DNA from: Bryobacteraceae bacterium
GTDB taxonomy: Bacteria > Acidobacteriota > Terriglobia > Bryobacterales > Bryobacteraceae
DNA length: 64,000 bases
Reading direction: 5' to 3'
Assembly (NCBI GenBank): GCA_041394945.1
Contig: JAWKHH010000002.1
Span: 442,501 to 506,500, forward strand
In this document: piece by piece, positions 49,782-58,945 of the stretch
Position numbering within the stretch: the stretch's first letter is position 1
Layout of the letters: each line of letters begins with the position of its first letter
The notes under the pieces: model-generated
The model's database searches: none
What the model was told of the DNA's origin: nothing
The model's input: only the letters and a program-made list of their open reading frames with translations
Program-made: the position numbers and the translations under genes

Positions 49782-52267
49782 CGTGCCAGTTTGCCCGCGC
49801 TCAGAAAATTCGCGAAGATCCGGTACGCGCCGGGCACGCCGGCCGGAAGCTGCCGGAACCAGGCCATTGGAGTGAACACGTAGGCGCCCTTGCCATAGCG
49901 CGCATACAAAGTACCGCCGCGGCTGGCCTTCTCGCCAGGATCGTTGCACTCCCAAACCGGCTGGTAATGCTCGTCCCACTCGCTGGCGAAATACAGCCCG
50001 CGCTCCTGCACCCAACCGTCGTAGTCGGCGTCGACGATCCGGTTCGGCGCCGTCAGCAGTGGATGATCGGCGGCCACCGGCTTCAGCGGCGCGTCCTCCA
50101 CCGTCACCCGGTCCCGCGACACCTTCAACGGATACGGCCCGATCTTGGCCAGCTTCGATGGATCGCCCCCGCCGAACGGCCCGCCTTCCACCACGTTGTA
50201 CTGCACCACCAGCGTTCCGCCCGCGCCCACATAGTCGATCAATCTCTGCTGCGATGCCCGCAGGTCATCGCGCACGTTGTACGCTCGCACTCCGGTGACG
50301 ATCGCGTCGAAGCCCGAAAGATCCGCGCGCGCCAGGTCGTCGCCGGACAGCATCGTGACTTCCACGCCCAACTGGCGCAGCGCCTGCGGCACTTCGTCGC
50401 CCGCGCCCATCACGTAGCCCACGCGCCGCGAAAGAATCTTCGCATCCGTGCGCACCACCGTCGCCGCCGCTGCCGGGTAGATCGTCTGCGGCGGGATGTG
50501 CTCATACTCGATCGTCCGCATCCCGTGGCGGATCTCCCGGCCGCCCACGCGCGCCACGGCTTTCAACTCCCCACGCCCCGCCGCAGCCGGAGGCGTCACC
50601 ATGAACGCCGCCATCGTCAGTTCGCCCGGCGCGCCCAACTGGAACGGCTTCGACGCCGGCTCCACCTTCCAACCCGCCGGCGCCTCAAGCGCCACCTCGC
50701 CTGTCAGGCCGGCCGAATTGGCCCGGATCTCGACCTCCACCTTGCGCGCGCTTGCGTTCGGGAACACCATCGCCGATCCGGCAAACGCCACCGCCGCCAC
50801 CGGCGCGACTTCGAACGGCCGCGTCAACTCGCCCCGCACGCGGTCCACATACCGGTGAATTACCGGCCGGGTCAGAACAATCGGCGCGCCTGCGATGTCC
50901 AGGTGAAACCGCGCGTGGAGCGCGCCGTCGGTTTCCGGTATTCCCACCAGTTTCGGGTCCGCCACCTGGTAGACCGTCTCCGATGGCGGCTCCCGCAGCC
51001 AATACGGCTGCGTGTAGGCCATGCCGGCGGGCAGCGCGGCCGTATCCGTCCAGGTTTGCGCCTTGTTCGTCTCGAGCGGACCAGGTTTGGCCTTGGACGC
51101 CGTTACGTGATCCACATCCACGGAGCGCACCGCCACCGCCGTCCCGGATCGCTTGATCGCCGTCAGCCGGATGTTCGCCCCGCCGCCCGGCGACGCGATC
51201 GCTTTTTCCGCCGACGCATCCACCCACACGCCTGCCGCCGCGGCGATCAACTCGTCGAGATCGGCGAGCTTCTCTCTCGCCAGCGGATCGTCAATCGGAG
51301 CGATCAGCCGCCGCGCTTCGAGCAGCGCGGGCACACTCGCCGCGGGGTCCTCGATTTGGAAACGGGCGAGAGCGCCAGCCAGAATCCGCCCCACTCCCTC
51401 GCCCCCCGGAAGCCGGCTCCAGGTGGTGTCGATGTCATCGAATGGATCCTTCTCCGCCCGGTCTCCCGCGATCGGATTCAGGTAGTTCAACTGCGGACCC
51501 TTCCGCCGCGGCGCGCCCATGCCCTGGCTGCGATGTTGGCTTCGGCTCACTCCCGCCACCTCGCCGTACGACATGCCCAGCGCCGGATCGTACGCGCCGG
51601 TATCGATCAGCAGGTTGCCCTTCATCGCCGCCGCCTGCTGCTCCATTTGCCGGTTGAACGAAAACACGTTCCAGTAGAGACGCTTCGCCCGCCAGGGCTT
51701 CACGATCGACAACTGCTCCGGAAAGCGCGCCGGGTCCGCGGCGGCCGTGAATGCCTCTTTCCCGAGAATCGCTGAACTCTGATGATGCCCGTGCCCGTCA
51801 CGCGGCGTCCCGGAGAATCGCAGCAGGATCACGTCCGGACGGAACCGCCGGATGTTGAACACCACGTCGCCCAGGATCCTCTCCCGGCCCCACTTCGCCA
51901 GCGTCTCGTCGGCCGTTTTCGAAAAGCCGAAGTCAATCGCGCGGCTGAAGAACTGCCGCGCGCCGTCGATCCGCCGCGCCGCCAGCAATTCCTGCGTGCG
52001 GATCAGTCCCATCGCGGCGCCCTGCTCGGCGCCGATCAGGTTCTGTCCGCCTTCGCCGCGCGTCAACGAAAGGTAAGCCGTCCGGAACTTCCGCCCTTCG
52101 GCGAAGTACGCCAATACCGCCGTGTTCTCGTCGTCCGGGTGGGCGGCGATCATCATCACGCTCCCGGTCCGCGAAAGCCGTTCGATCCGATCCCGAATGT
52201 CGAGCGAATCACCCGGAGCGGCCCACGCCGTTCCCACCAGCGCGAATACAGCCAGGAGCTTCTTCAT
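49778..52267 (-). CDS. LmbE/PIG-L-family deacetylase with long C-terminal region
   Basis: The 829-residue protein has a signal peptide (MKKLLAVFALVGTAWA). Its N-terminal domain is an LmbE/PIG-L zinc hydrolase: MMIAAHPDDENTAVLAYF (His43, Asp45-Asp46), LSLTRGEGGQNLIG, and the second ligand segment GTPRDGHGHHQSSAILG. The C-terminal ~550 residues are beta-rich with a late alpha/beta domain (FDAIVTGVRAYNVRDDL, YVGAGGTLVVQYNV) like a glutamine-amidotransferase-type fold. It probably removes an N-acyl or N-acetyl group from a sugar outside the cytoplasm. It is translated with the small membrane gene and the symporter, forming an import-linked unit. Confidence 0.85.
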   Translation of the reverse strand: MKKLLAVFALVGTAWAAPGDSLDIRDRIERLSRTGSVMMIAAHPDDENTAVLAYFAEGRKFRTAYLSLTRGEGGQNLIGAEQGAAMGLIRTQELLAARRIDGARQFFSRAIDFGFSKTADETLAKWGRERILGDVVFNIRRFRPDVILLRFSGTPRDGHGHHQSSAILGKEAFTAAADPARFPEQLSIVKPWRAKRLYWNVFSFNRQMEQQAAAMKGNLLIDTGAYDPALGMSYGEVAGVSRSQHRSQGMGAPRRKGPQLNYLNPIAGDRAEKDPFDDIDTTWSRLPGGEGVGRILAGALARFQIEDPAASVPALLEARRLIAPIDDPLAREKLADLDELIAAAAGVWVDASAEKAIASPGGGANIRLTAIKRSGTAVAVRSVDVDHVTASKAKPGPLETNKAQTWTDTAALPAGMAYTQPYWLREPPSETVYQVADPKLVGIPETDGALHARFHLDIAGAPIVLTRPVIHRYVDRVRGELTRPFEVAPVAAVAFAGSAMVFPNASARKVEVEIRANSAGLTGEVALEAPAGWKVEPASKPFQLGAPGELTMAAFMVTPPAAAGRGELKAVARVGGREIRHGMRTIEYEHIPPQTIYPAAAATVVRTDAKILSRRVGYVMGAGDEVPQALRQLGVEVTMLSGDDLARADLSGFDAIVTGVRAYNVRDDLRASQQRLIDYVGAGGTLVVQYNVVEGGPFGGGDPSKLAKIGPYPLKVSRDRVTVEDAPLKPVAADHPLLTAPNRIVDADYDGWVQERGLYFASEWDEHYQPVWECNDPGEKASRGGTLYARYGKGAYVFTPMAWFRQLPAGVPGAYRIFANFLSAGKLAR

Positions 52268-52273
52268 GGGAGT

Positions 52274-52756
52274 CTACTTCGCCGCGTCCGTGTGGATCTG
52301 CGTCGCCAGATAGTTCTCGATGCCCACTTCTTTGATCATGTGGAGCTGCGCCTCCAGCCAGTCGACATGCTCTTCTTCATCCACCAGGATCTTCTCGAAA
52401 AGATCGCGCGACCCGTTGTCCCCTGCCTCCGTGGCCGCCTTGATCGCATCGTTGAGCCGCGGCACCGCCTCCAGTTCCAGCTTCAGATCGTTCTCGAACT
52501 GCTCGCGCGGCGTCTTGCCGATCCGCAGCGGGAACATCTCGTTCATGTTCGGCACGCCGTCCAGGTACAGGATGCGCTCCATCAGCTCCTCGGCGTGGTG
52601 CATCTCCTCGATCGATTCCTTGCGCGTGTAGGCGTACAGTTTCTGGTAGCCCCAGTTATTCAGCATCTCCGCGTGCAGAAAATACTGATTGATCGCGGTG
52701 AGTTCGCCCTTCAGAACTTCGTTCAGGTAGGCGATGACTTTGTCGTTGCCCTTCAA
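52274..52756 (-). CDS. bfr: Bacterioferritin
   Basis: The 160-residue four-helix protein stores iron. The di-iron ferroxidase residues are visible: GELTAINQYFLHA (Glu18), IEEMHHAEELMERILYLDG with Glu and His, LELEAV and VDEEEHVDWLE. The Met of IEEM at about residue 52 is the haem ligand in bacterioferritins, so a haem-binding form is likely. It is 6 bases upstream of the LmbE-type start, so the two may share a promoter. Confidence 0.95.
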   Translation of the reverse strand: MKGNDKVIAYLNEVLKGELTAINQYFLHAEMLNNWGYQKLYAYTRKESIEEMHHAEELMERILYLDGVPNMNEMFPLRIGKTPREQFENDLKLELEAVPRLNDAIKAATEAGDNGSRDLFEKILVDEEEHVDWLEAQLHMIKEVGIENYLATQIHTDAAK

Positions 52757-52847
52757 AATTGACCTCCCGGTGAATTTTTCATTGTAGCCATTCCCTTGGC
52801 GGCCCGCCCCGAGTTGGGACAGGGCACGTAGAATAGAGGCAGAACGA

Positions 52848-54734
52848 ATGAAGACACTCGCGCTCCTGCTGCTCGCCGGCGCGTTCTGCGCGGCTGCCGA
52901 GGCCTACGATGAGGCCGCGGCCCAGCGATTCATCCGCAAGAACTGCGCCGCCTGCCATTCCGGCCAGAAGCCCTCCGGCGGCTTTTCCGTCTCCGCCGCC
53001 GGACCGTCCACCCTCCTCGAGAACCCCCGCGTCTGGACGCGCATGATGCGCCGCGTGCGCGACGGCGAAATGCCGCCCAAAATCACGCTTCCCGAAGCCG
53101 AACGCGACGGCTTCACCGATTGGGTGGACCACATGCTCCGCACCGCCGCCTGCGCCGACGGCATCTCTCCCCGCCCACTCCCCTTGAAGCGGCTCAACCG
53201 CACCGAGTACGCCGCCACCGTTCGCGATCTTCTGGGCATCCAGGTCAACGCCGGAGCCACACTGCCCGCCGACGGCGCTGGCGGCGAGGGTTTCGACAAC
53301 GCCGCGGAAACGTTGATCATCTCGCCCATCCACGCGGAGAAGTACCTCGAGGCGGCCCGCTCCGGGCTCGAATACGCGTTCAAGGATCCCCGCTCCAGAG
53401 GCAAATTCCTCGTCGCGGAGCCCGGCGGCGAACTCACTGCCGAAGAATCCGCGCGCCGCAATCTGGACGTCTTCATCCCCCGCGCCTTCCGCCGTCCGGC
53501 CCGCCCGGGCGAAATCGACCGTTACTTCCGCCTTTTCCAGGCCGCCCGATCGCGCGGCGACAACTTCGATTCGGCGCTTCAGTACGCCATGGAAGGCGCC
53601 ATGCTCGCCCCGGAATTTCTCTTCCGCATCGAAGACCCGAATCCCGATCCCGCCCCCCGGCTCGCCGGGCAATTCGAAATGGCCTCCCGGCTCTCCTACT
53701 TCCTCTGGAACAGCATGCCCGATGCCGAACTCTACACCTTGGCGTCGACCGGAAAGCTGCAAGACGAAGCGACAATCCGAGGCCAGGTCGCGCGGCTCCT
53801 GAAAGACGTTCGCTCACTGGAATTCGCTGAGAGCTTCGTTGAACAGTGGCTCGGCACACGCGAGCTCGGGCGCGACATCAAGCCCGACGAAAAGCTGTTC
53901 CCCGAGTACTACGACGACGAAACCCGCGCCGCCTTCAAGTACGAGCCCATTCTCTTCTTCCAGGAAATCGCCGCCGAAGATCTCCCGGTTGAAACCCTTA
54001 TCGATTCGAAGTTCACCTACCTCAACACCAAGCTCCAGAAGCACTACGGCATCAAGCTCGAGCTGAAGGAACGTCTTCGCCAGCAGCCTCGCCATGTGGA
54101 TCTGCCAACCGGCACGCATCGAGGCGGGCTCCTCGGCATGGGCGCGGTCCTCGCCGTGACGTCGCAGCCGAACCGGACCAGCCCCGTGCTCCGCGGCAAG
54201 TGGATCCTCGACGCCATCCTCGGCACGCCCCCTCCTCCGCCGCCTCCCGCCGTGCCCGCGCTCCCGGACAACCACGCCGGCGACGCGCTGAAAACCGTTC
54301 GCGAACGGCTCGAACTCCACCGCGCCAACCCCGTTTGCGCAAGCTGTCATGACCGCATTGACCCCCTCGGTTTCGCGCTCGACAACTACGACGTCCTCGG
54401 CCGCTGGCGCGAGGACGACGCCGGCCGCCCCATCGACGCCTCCGGCAAAATGCCCGACGGCACGGCGTTCAACGGCCCCGAAGAGTTCAAGAAGATTCTC
54501 CTCGAACGGAAGGAAGATTTCGCCCGCCAAGTGACGACGAAGCTCCTCGGCTACGCGCTCGGCCGCGGCCTGACCCTTGAGGACCATTGCGCCGTCAGCC
54601 AGATTGTGGGGAAATGGAAGGAAGAGGGATTCGGGATGCGGCGGCTTATCGAGGAAATCGCGCTCAGCGCGCCATTCCGCTACCAGCCGGGCGCCGACCC
54701 CAAGCTTTCAGTACCGAAGGAGTCCACGCAGTGA
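52848..54734 (+). CDS. DUF1592-type multidomain c-type cytochrome (planctomycete-type, PSD1-related)
   Basis: The 628-residue protein has a signal peptide (MKTLALLLLAGAFCAAA). It begins with a haem-c site CAACH (Cys33, Cys36, His37), followed by LKRLNRTEYAATVRDLLGI (DUF1587), DVFIPRAFRRPARPGEIDRY, FRIEDPNPDPAPRLAG (DUF1592), VLAVTSQPNRTSPVLRGKWI (DUF1588), and a second site CASCH (Cys497, Cys500, His501) with RIDPLGFALDNYDVLGRWRE (DUF1585). The family is abundant in planctomycetes and acidobacteria, is probably periplasmic, and is always paired with a DUF1552 protein. Its electron partner and substrate are unknown. The next gene overlaps by 4 bases. Confidence 0.85.
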   Translation: MKTLALLLLAGAFCAAAEAYDEAAAQRFIRKNCAACHSGQKPSGGFSVSAAGPSTLLENPRVWTRMMRRVRDGEMPPKITLPEAERDGFTDWVDHMLRTAACADGISPRPLPLKRLNRTEYAATVRDLLGIQVNAGATLPADGAGGEGFDNAAETLIISPIHAEKYLEAARSGLEYAFKDPRSRGKFLVAEPGGELTAEESARRNLDVFIPRAFRRPARPGEIDRYFRLFQAARSRGDNFDSALQYAMEGAMLAPEFLFRIEDPNPDPAPRLAGQFEMASRLSYFLWNSMPDAELYTLASTGKLQDEATIRGQVARLLKDVRSLEFAESFVEQWLGTRELGRDIKPDEKLFPEYYDDETRAAFKYEPILFFQEIAAEDLPVETLIDSKFTYLNTKLQKHYGIKLELKERLRQQPRHVDLPTGTHRGGLLGMGAVLAVTSQPNRTSPVLRGKWILDAILGTPPPPPPPAVPALPDNHAGDALKTVRERLELHRANPVCASCHDRIDPLGFALDNYDVLGRWREDDAGRPIDASGKMPDGTAFNGPEEFKKILLERKEDFARQVTTKLLGYALGRGLTLEDHCAVSQIVGKWKEEGFGMRRLIEEIALSAPFRYQPGADPKLSVPKESTQ

Positions 54735-56071
54735 AGACCGCACTAACACGACGAACCCTGCTCCGCGGCGCCGGCGCCGCGCTCGGCCTCCCCTGGCTCG
54801 AGGCAATGAAGCTCGAAGCCGCCGGCGCGGTCTCGAATGAAGGCCCGGTGTCGCCGCGTCGCATGGCCGCGATCTACATGCCCAACGGCGTTCGCGAAGA
54901 CATGTGGACTCCGGAGTCCACGGGCAGGGAGTTCCAACTCTCTCCCACCCTCCAGCCCCTCGCCGATTTCCGCGATCAGCTTCTCGTCCTCACCAATCTT
55001 TGGAATCAGGGCAGCAAGGGCGGGGAGGGCCACTACGTCAAGATCTCCGGCTTCCTCACCTGCACCACCATTACCAAGACGCAGGGCGTCGACCTCAGCT
55101 GTAACGGCGTCTCCATGGATCAGGTGGCGGCACAGGCGCTCGGCAACCGGACTCCGCTGCCGTCGCTCGAACTCGCCATCGAGCCCGTCAGCACCGGCGT
55201 CGACAAGAACGTCGGCTACACGCGCGTTTACGGATCGCACCTCGCCTGGAGCGCTCCGAACGTGCCGCTGGCCCGCGAGATCAATCCGAGGCTGGTGTAC
55301 GAACGGTTGATGCGCGCCTCCGGTCCCCAGGGCAACGGCGCCAAGAACGATGCCGCTCTCCTGGACCGTGTCCTCGAGGACGCGCGGCGTCTTCGAGGGA
55401 GCCTCGGCCGTGTGGATCAACATCGTCTCGATGAATACCTCTCCGGCGTCCGTTCGCTCGAGCAGCGCCTTGAACGCGCCAGCGCCCCCGGCGAAAATCC
55501 CTGGAAGGCGCGCAAGCAGCTCGATCCCGCTGCCTGCCCCATCGGCATCCCCAAGGAGCACGCCGACCATGTGCGGCTTATGTTCGACATGATCGCCCTT
55601 GCTTTCGAGAGCGACACTACGCGAATCGCTACGTTCCTGCTCGGCAACGAAGTCACCAACAAGAACTTCTCGTTCCTCGAGGGAGTCAAGGGCGGGCACC
55701 ACTCCACCTCGCACCACGAGAAGGACGCCGACAAGCTCCGCCAGTATCAGTTGATCAATCTCTGGTACGTCGAGCAGTACGCCTATCTCCTGCGTAAACT
55801 CGCTTCGATGAAGGAAGGCGATTCCAACGTTCTCGCCAATTCGATGATCCTCCTCGGCGCCGGCATCCGCGACGGCAACAAGCACGATCCCCACAATCTC
55901 CCGATGCTCGTCGCCGGAGGCGCCGGTGGACGTCTTGCCACCGGGCAGCATATCTCCTACGGTCCGGATTCGCCGCTCGCCAACCTCTACGTCTCGATGC
56001 TCGAGGCCTTTGGCACGCCGGTGGAGCGCTTCGCCGATAGCACCGGCAAGGCCGCCGGAGTCCTTGCCTAG
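54731..56071 (+). CDS. DUF1552 secreted protein
   Basis: The GTG at 54731 (VKTALTRRTLLRGAGAALGL) overlaps the cytochrome stop (GTGA). The 446-residue protein has a twin-arginine signal (TRRTLLRGAGAALGLPWLEA), then RMAAIYMPNGVREDMWTPES, DQLLVLTNLWNQGSKGGEGH, YVKISGFLTC and SNVLANSMILLGAGIRDGNK. These are typical of DUF1552 proteins, which lie beside DUF1592 cytochromes and resemble sulfatase/DUF1501-type folds. The function is unknown. Confidence 0.85.
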   Translation: MKTALTRRTLLRGAGAALGLPWLEAMKLEAAGAVSNEGPVSPRRMAAIYMPNGVREDMWTPESTGREFQLSPTLQPLADFRDQLLVLTNLWNQGSKGGEGHYVKISGFLTCTTITKTQGVDLSCNGVSMDQVAAQALGNRTPLPSLELAIEPVSTGVDKNVGYTRVYGSHLAWSAPNVPLAREINPRLVYERLMRASGPQGNGAKNDAALLDRVLEDARRLRGSLGRVDQHRLDEYLSGVRSLEQRLERASAPGENPWKARKQLDPAACPIGIPKEHADHVRLMFDMIALAFESDTTRIATFLLGNEVTNKNFSFLEGVKGGHHSTSHHEKDADKLRQYQLINLWYVEQYAYLLRKLASMKEGDSNVLANSMILLGAGIRDGNKHDPHNLPMLVAGGAGGRLATGQHISYGPDSPLANLYVSMLEAFGTPVERFADSTGKAAGVLA

Positions 56072-56137
56072 CCCAGGCCTAGCCCGAACCTCGAAGCGAA
56101 AAAACCGAGCCGCGACGGCAACGGAGCGGCGCCACCC

Positions 56138-57316
56138 TCACTCACCCCGCGCCGTCCGCGCCAATACCGCCCACGCCACCGACGGACACACCGCGATCAC
56201 GCCGCACAACAACCCGAACCCGGACCGGTCAATCATCCAGCCCGCTCCGTAGAACAACCCCGATTGCATCGCCCCATAGGCGAACGTCAACGCCGCCACG
56301 CCCGACGCCGCCCGCTCCGGTCCGAAAATGTCGATCGGCAGCGCGTAAAGATTCGCGCTGAACGATGCTGCCCAGAAAAAGCTCCAGCAGATGGCCGCCA
56401 CCGCCCAGCCCGCCGACGGCAAATGCGGAATCGCCGCCGTCATCAGGCTGGCCACCGCCGCCACAAAAATCGCCCGCAGCCGCGCTGCGACGAACGTCTC
56501 CGCGCCCGCCGCCAGCCGGTAGGAAAGTGCGCCGCCGCTCAACGCGCCCAACGACGCGAACACCGGCGGCATCCAGGCCAGCCGCAAGTTCGCGTCGCGC
56601 TCGCTGAGGTGAAACGTCTCCACGAAGAACACCGTCGTCCAGTTCGTCCAAAGGCTGTATACGGCCATGCCGAACATCGCGCCCACGACAAGCCCATACG
56701 TTCGCCGGTCCGCGCCCAATCGCGGCGGAGCCTCCACCGCCACCGGATTCGCCGGCACGCGCCGCGATACGAACCACCACAGCGGAATCCAAAGGAATCC
56801 CAAAATCCCAGCCACCACAAACGGCGCCCGCCACCCGTATCGCGGGGCCATCCACCCCGCCAGCAGCGCCGCGCACGTCGACCCCAGCGTGATACCCAAC
56901 TGCCCGGCCGCCGACCCCAACCCCCGCTCCCGAGGCTGCAGGTACATCCCGACCGCCTTCCCCGACGAAGGAATGTTCGCCGATTCGGCAACGCCCAGCG
57001 CCCCCCGGCACGCCATCAACGATGCAAACGAACCGGAGAGTCCCGTCGCGATGCCCGCCACGGACCACAACGACAACGCCGCCGTGATCCCGCGATTGAG
57101 CCCAATCCGGTCAATCAGAAACCCCGCCACCGGAGCCGAAAGCGCGTACGGAATCGAGAACGCCGTCCCCAGCAATCCAATCTGCGCGTTCGTCAATCCG
57201 AACTCGCCGCGCAGCGACGGCGCCACTGCCACCAGCAACTGCCGGTCGAGAAAACTGAGCGTGTTGGTCAGCGCGAAAACGAGAATCGCCACCCACCGCA
57301 GCGGAATCGCGCTCAT
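56138..57316 (-). CDS. Major facilitator superfamily transporter
   Basis: The 392-residue membrane protein has about 12 transmembrane segments. The first half includes VFALTNTLSFLDRQLLVAVA, LTNAQIGLLGTAFSIPYALS and LIDRIGLNRGITAALSLW; the DR-x-GLNRG loop between helices 2 and 3 is the MFS signature position. It resembles the sugar-phosphate/anion symporter group (ACS or OPA-like). The ATG at 57316 overlaps the stop of the upstream TPR gene by 4 bases, so the two are coupled. Confidence 0.87.
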   Translation of the reverse strand: MSAIPLRWVAILVFALTNTLSFLDRQLLVAVAPSLRGEFGLTNAQIGLLGTAFSIPYALSAPVAGFLIDRIGLNRGITAALSLWSVAGIATGLSGSFASLMACRGALGVAESANIPSSGKAVGMYLQPRERGLGSAAGQLGITLGSTCAALLAGWMAPRYGWRAPFVVAGILGFLWIPLWWFVSRRVPANPVAVEAPPRLGADRRTYGLVVGAMFGMAVYSLWTNWTTVFFVETFHLSERDANLRLAWMPPVFASLGALSGGALSYRLAAGAETFVAARLRAIFVAAVASLMTAAIPHLPSAGWAVAAICWSFFWAASFSANLYALPIDIFGPERAASGVAALTFAYGAMQSGLFYGAGWMIDRSGFGLLCGVIAVCPSVAWAVLARTARGE

Positions 57317-58920
57317 CGAAGAAACTCGACCGTCAACACCTCACCGGACTTCAACGCTTCCACCTTCACCCGCCGCGCCGGATTCTGTGGCCCGCATCCG
57401 AGTCCAACCTCCCCGCCGCCCACAATGGCCAACATCGAAGGATCGGGTACCCGGAACACCCGCGCCTTACCCGCCTCGTCGCGAACCGTCCATCGCGCCG
57501 GAGCCGACGGCCCGCGCCCGCAATCCACGCGCAGCAGTTGCCCTGTCACCGTCACGTCCGGCTTCGGCCCGTCCCACCACTCCACCGGCTTCTCCGTGGG
57601 ACCGCCGCCCGCGTTCGCCTTCGCCTCCGCCTCGCGGATCTTTGCGAGCGCCTCCTGCTTCAGCCGATCCAACTCCTTCTGCCGCTCGTCCTCGATGCGC
57701 TTCTTCTCCGCCGCCTCCAGATCGTAGCGTTCCTGATCGTACGCCTTGCGCTGCGCCGTGATCTTCGCGCGCGTCGCCGCATCCGGAGCCGAAATCTCCG
57801 CCGATCGCCACGATCGCGCCGCCCCAGAGAAATCCTTCGAGTCCGATTGCGCTCGCGCCAACTCGATCCAATACCGCGTGTTGCGCGGGTCAAGCTCCGT
57901 CGCCTTCCCGAACACTACCGCCCTTCGCCCCGGGTCCGTCTCGAGCGATGCCCATTGGGCGTGCGGCTCCGCCCACCGGGGATTCAACTCCATCGCCTTC
58001 CGCAACGCCGCCCGTGCTTTCTCCACGTCTTTCTCCGCCAGCGCATACCGGCACCACGCCCGCGCGCTCTCGCTCCCGGCCTCCGTTGCCTCCCGATACA
58101 TCCCCGCGCCCTCGAACGCATCGGCGTTCTTTTCCGAAGCATTCAGGATCTGCCGGTACGCCGCCGTATCGCCGGTCACGTCCGCAAGAAGCAGCTTCGC
58201 GCGCGCTTCCTCCCCCGGCCGTTCGCGATAGTCGCGGTCCGCGTTCAGCGGCTTGCCCGATACCTGCCGCGCCTCGAACTTGCCCGCCCGGAAGTAGCTC
58301 TCCACCTCGGCTTCCACTTCCTTGCCGGTCTTCTCGAATGCGTTGCGGCACGCCGTGTCGTACGGAGCGCCCTGCTGCATGTTCGAAAAGAATACCCGCG
58401 CCTTGCCCGCCCACTCCGGGTCGACAAGAAATAGATGCATCCGCGCGAAATCGATATCGGGCTTCGCCGGAGGTGCGCCCAACCGGATCCGGCTGTTGGT
58501 CACCTCCATCGTCGAGAGCAGCGCGATCAGGCTCTCTTCGATGTGCCGTGGCATCGTCTTCGAGTCGTCGCGAAGCAGCGCCCGCGCATAGTCGGCCATC
58601 CAGGCCTGCGGCGCCGTGTCCTTGGCGCCCATCAGCGCCGTGTAGGCGTCCCGCTTCAATTCAAGGTGCGCGGACCGCAAGTTCCCAGGCTTCTTCAACA
58701 CGATCAATCGAACCGGCCATAGCGGGTCAATCTCGTCGCGGCCCAGCACCCGCGCCGTCCAATGCCGAAGCTGGTCGAAACTCGCCAGCGCCGAACGCGC
58801 CGTATCCTGGTCCCCGTCCGTCCACACTTCCACCGGACCCGATCGATAGTACGACCAGTCAGCCGCCGGCGCCACTGCCGCCGCCAGCGCCAACGCCAGC
58901 ACGCGCGTCAGGTTCTCCAC
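57313..58920 (-). CDS. Secreted TPR-repeat protein
   Basis: The start is taken as the GTG at 58920, which begins a signal peptide (VENLTRVLALALAAAVAPA). The ATG at 58947 would overlap the divergent gene's start and adds residues without coding character. The 535-residue protein has a peptidase-like N-terminal region (ADWSYYRSGPVEVWTDGDQD to ESLIALLSTMEV), then TPR helices at about 250-420 (EDVEKARAALRKAMELNPRW-type segments), a lysine/glutamate coiled coil (RIEDERQKELDRLKQEALAK) and a beta-rich end. It is probably a cell-envelope scaffold. It overlaps the MFS gene by 4 bases. Confidence 0.65.
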   Translation of the reverse strand: MENLTRVLALALAAAVAPAADWSYYRSGPVEVWTDGDQDTARSALASFDQLRHWTARVLGRDEIDPLWPVRLIVLKKPGNLRSAHLELKRDAYTALMGAKDTAPQAWMADYARALLRDDSKTMPRHIEESLIALLSTMEVTNSRIRLGAPPAKPDIDFARMHLFLVDPEWAGKARVFFSNMQQGAPYDTACRNAFEKTGKEVEAEVESYFRAGKFEARQVSGKPLNADRDYRERPGEEARAKLLLADVTGDTAAYRQILNASEKNADAFEGAGMYREATEAGSESARAWCRYALAEKDVEKARAALRKAMELNPRWAEPHAQWASLETDPGRRAVVFGKATELDPRNTRYWIELARAQSDSKDFSGAARSWRSAEISAPDAATRAKITAQRKAYDQERYDLEAAEKKRIEDERQKELDRLKQEALAKIREAEAKANAGGGPTEKPVEWWDGPKPDVTVTGQLLRVDCGRGPSAPARWTVRDEAGKARVFRVPDPSMLAIVGGGEVGLGCGPQNPARRVKVEALKSGEVLTVEFLR

Positions 58921-58945
58921 GCTTGGTAAGGTAACATATCGACCC

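Noticed and set aside
49733..51775. 680-codon plus-strand ORF opposite the LmbE-type gene
   Set aside because: Arginine/histidine-rich antisense frame lacking any motif.
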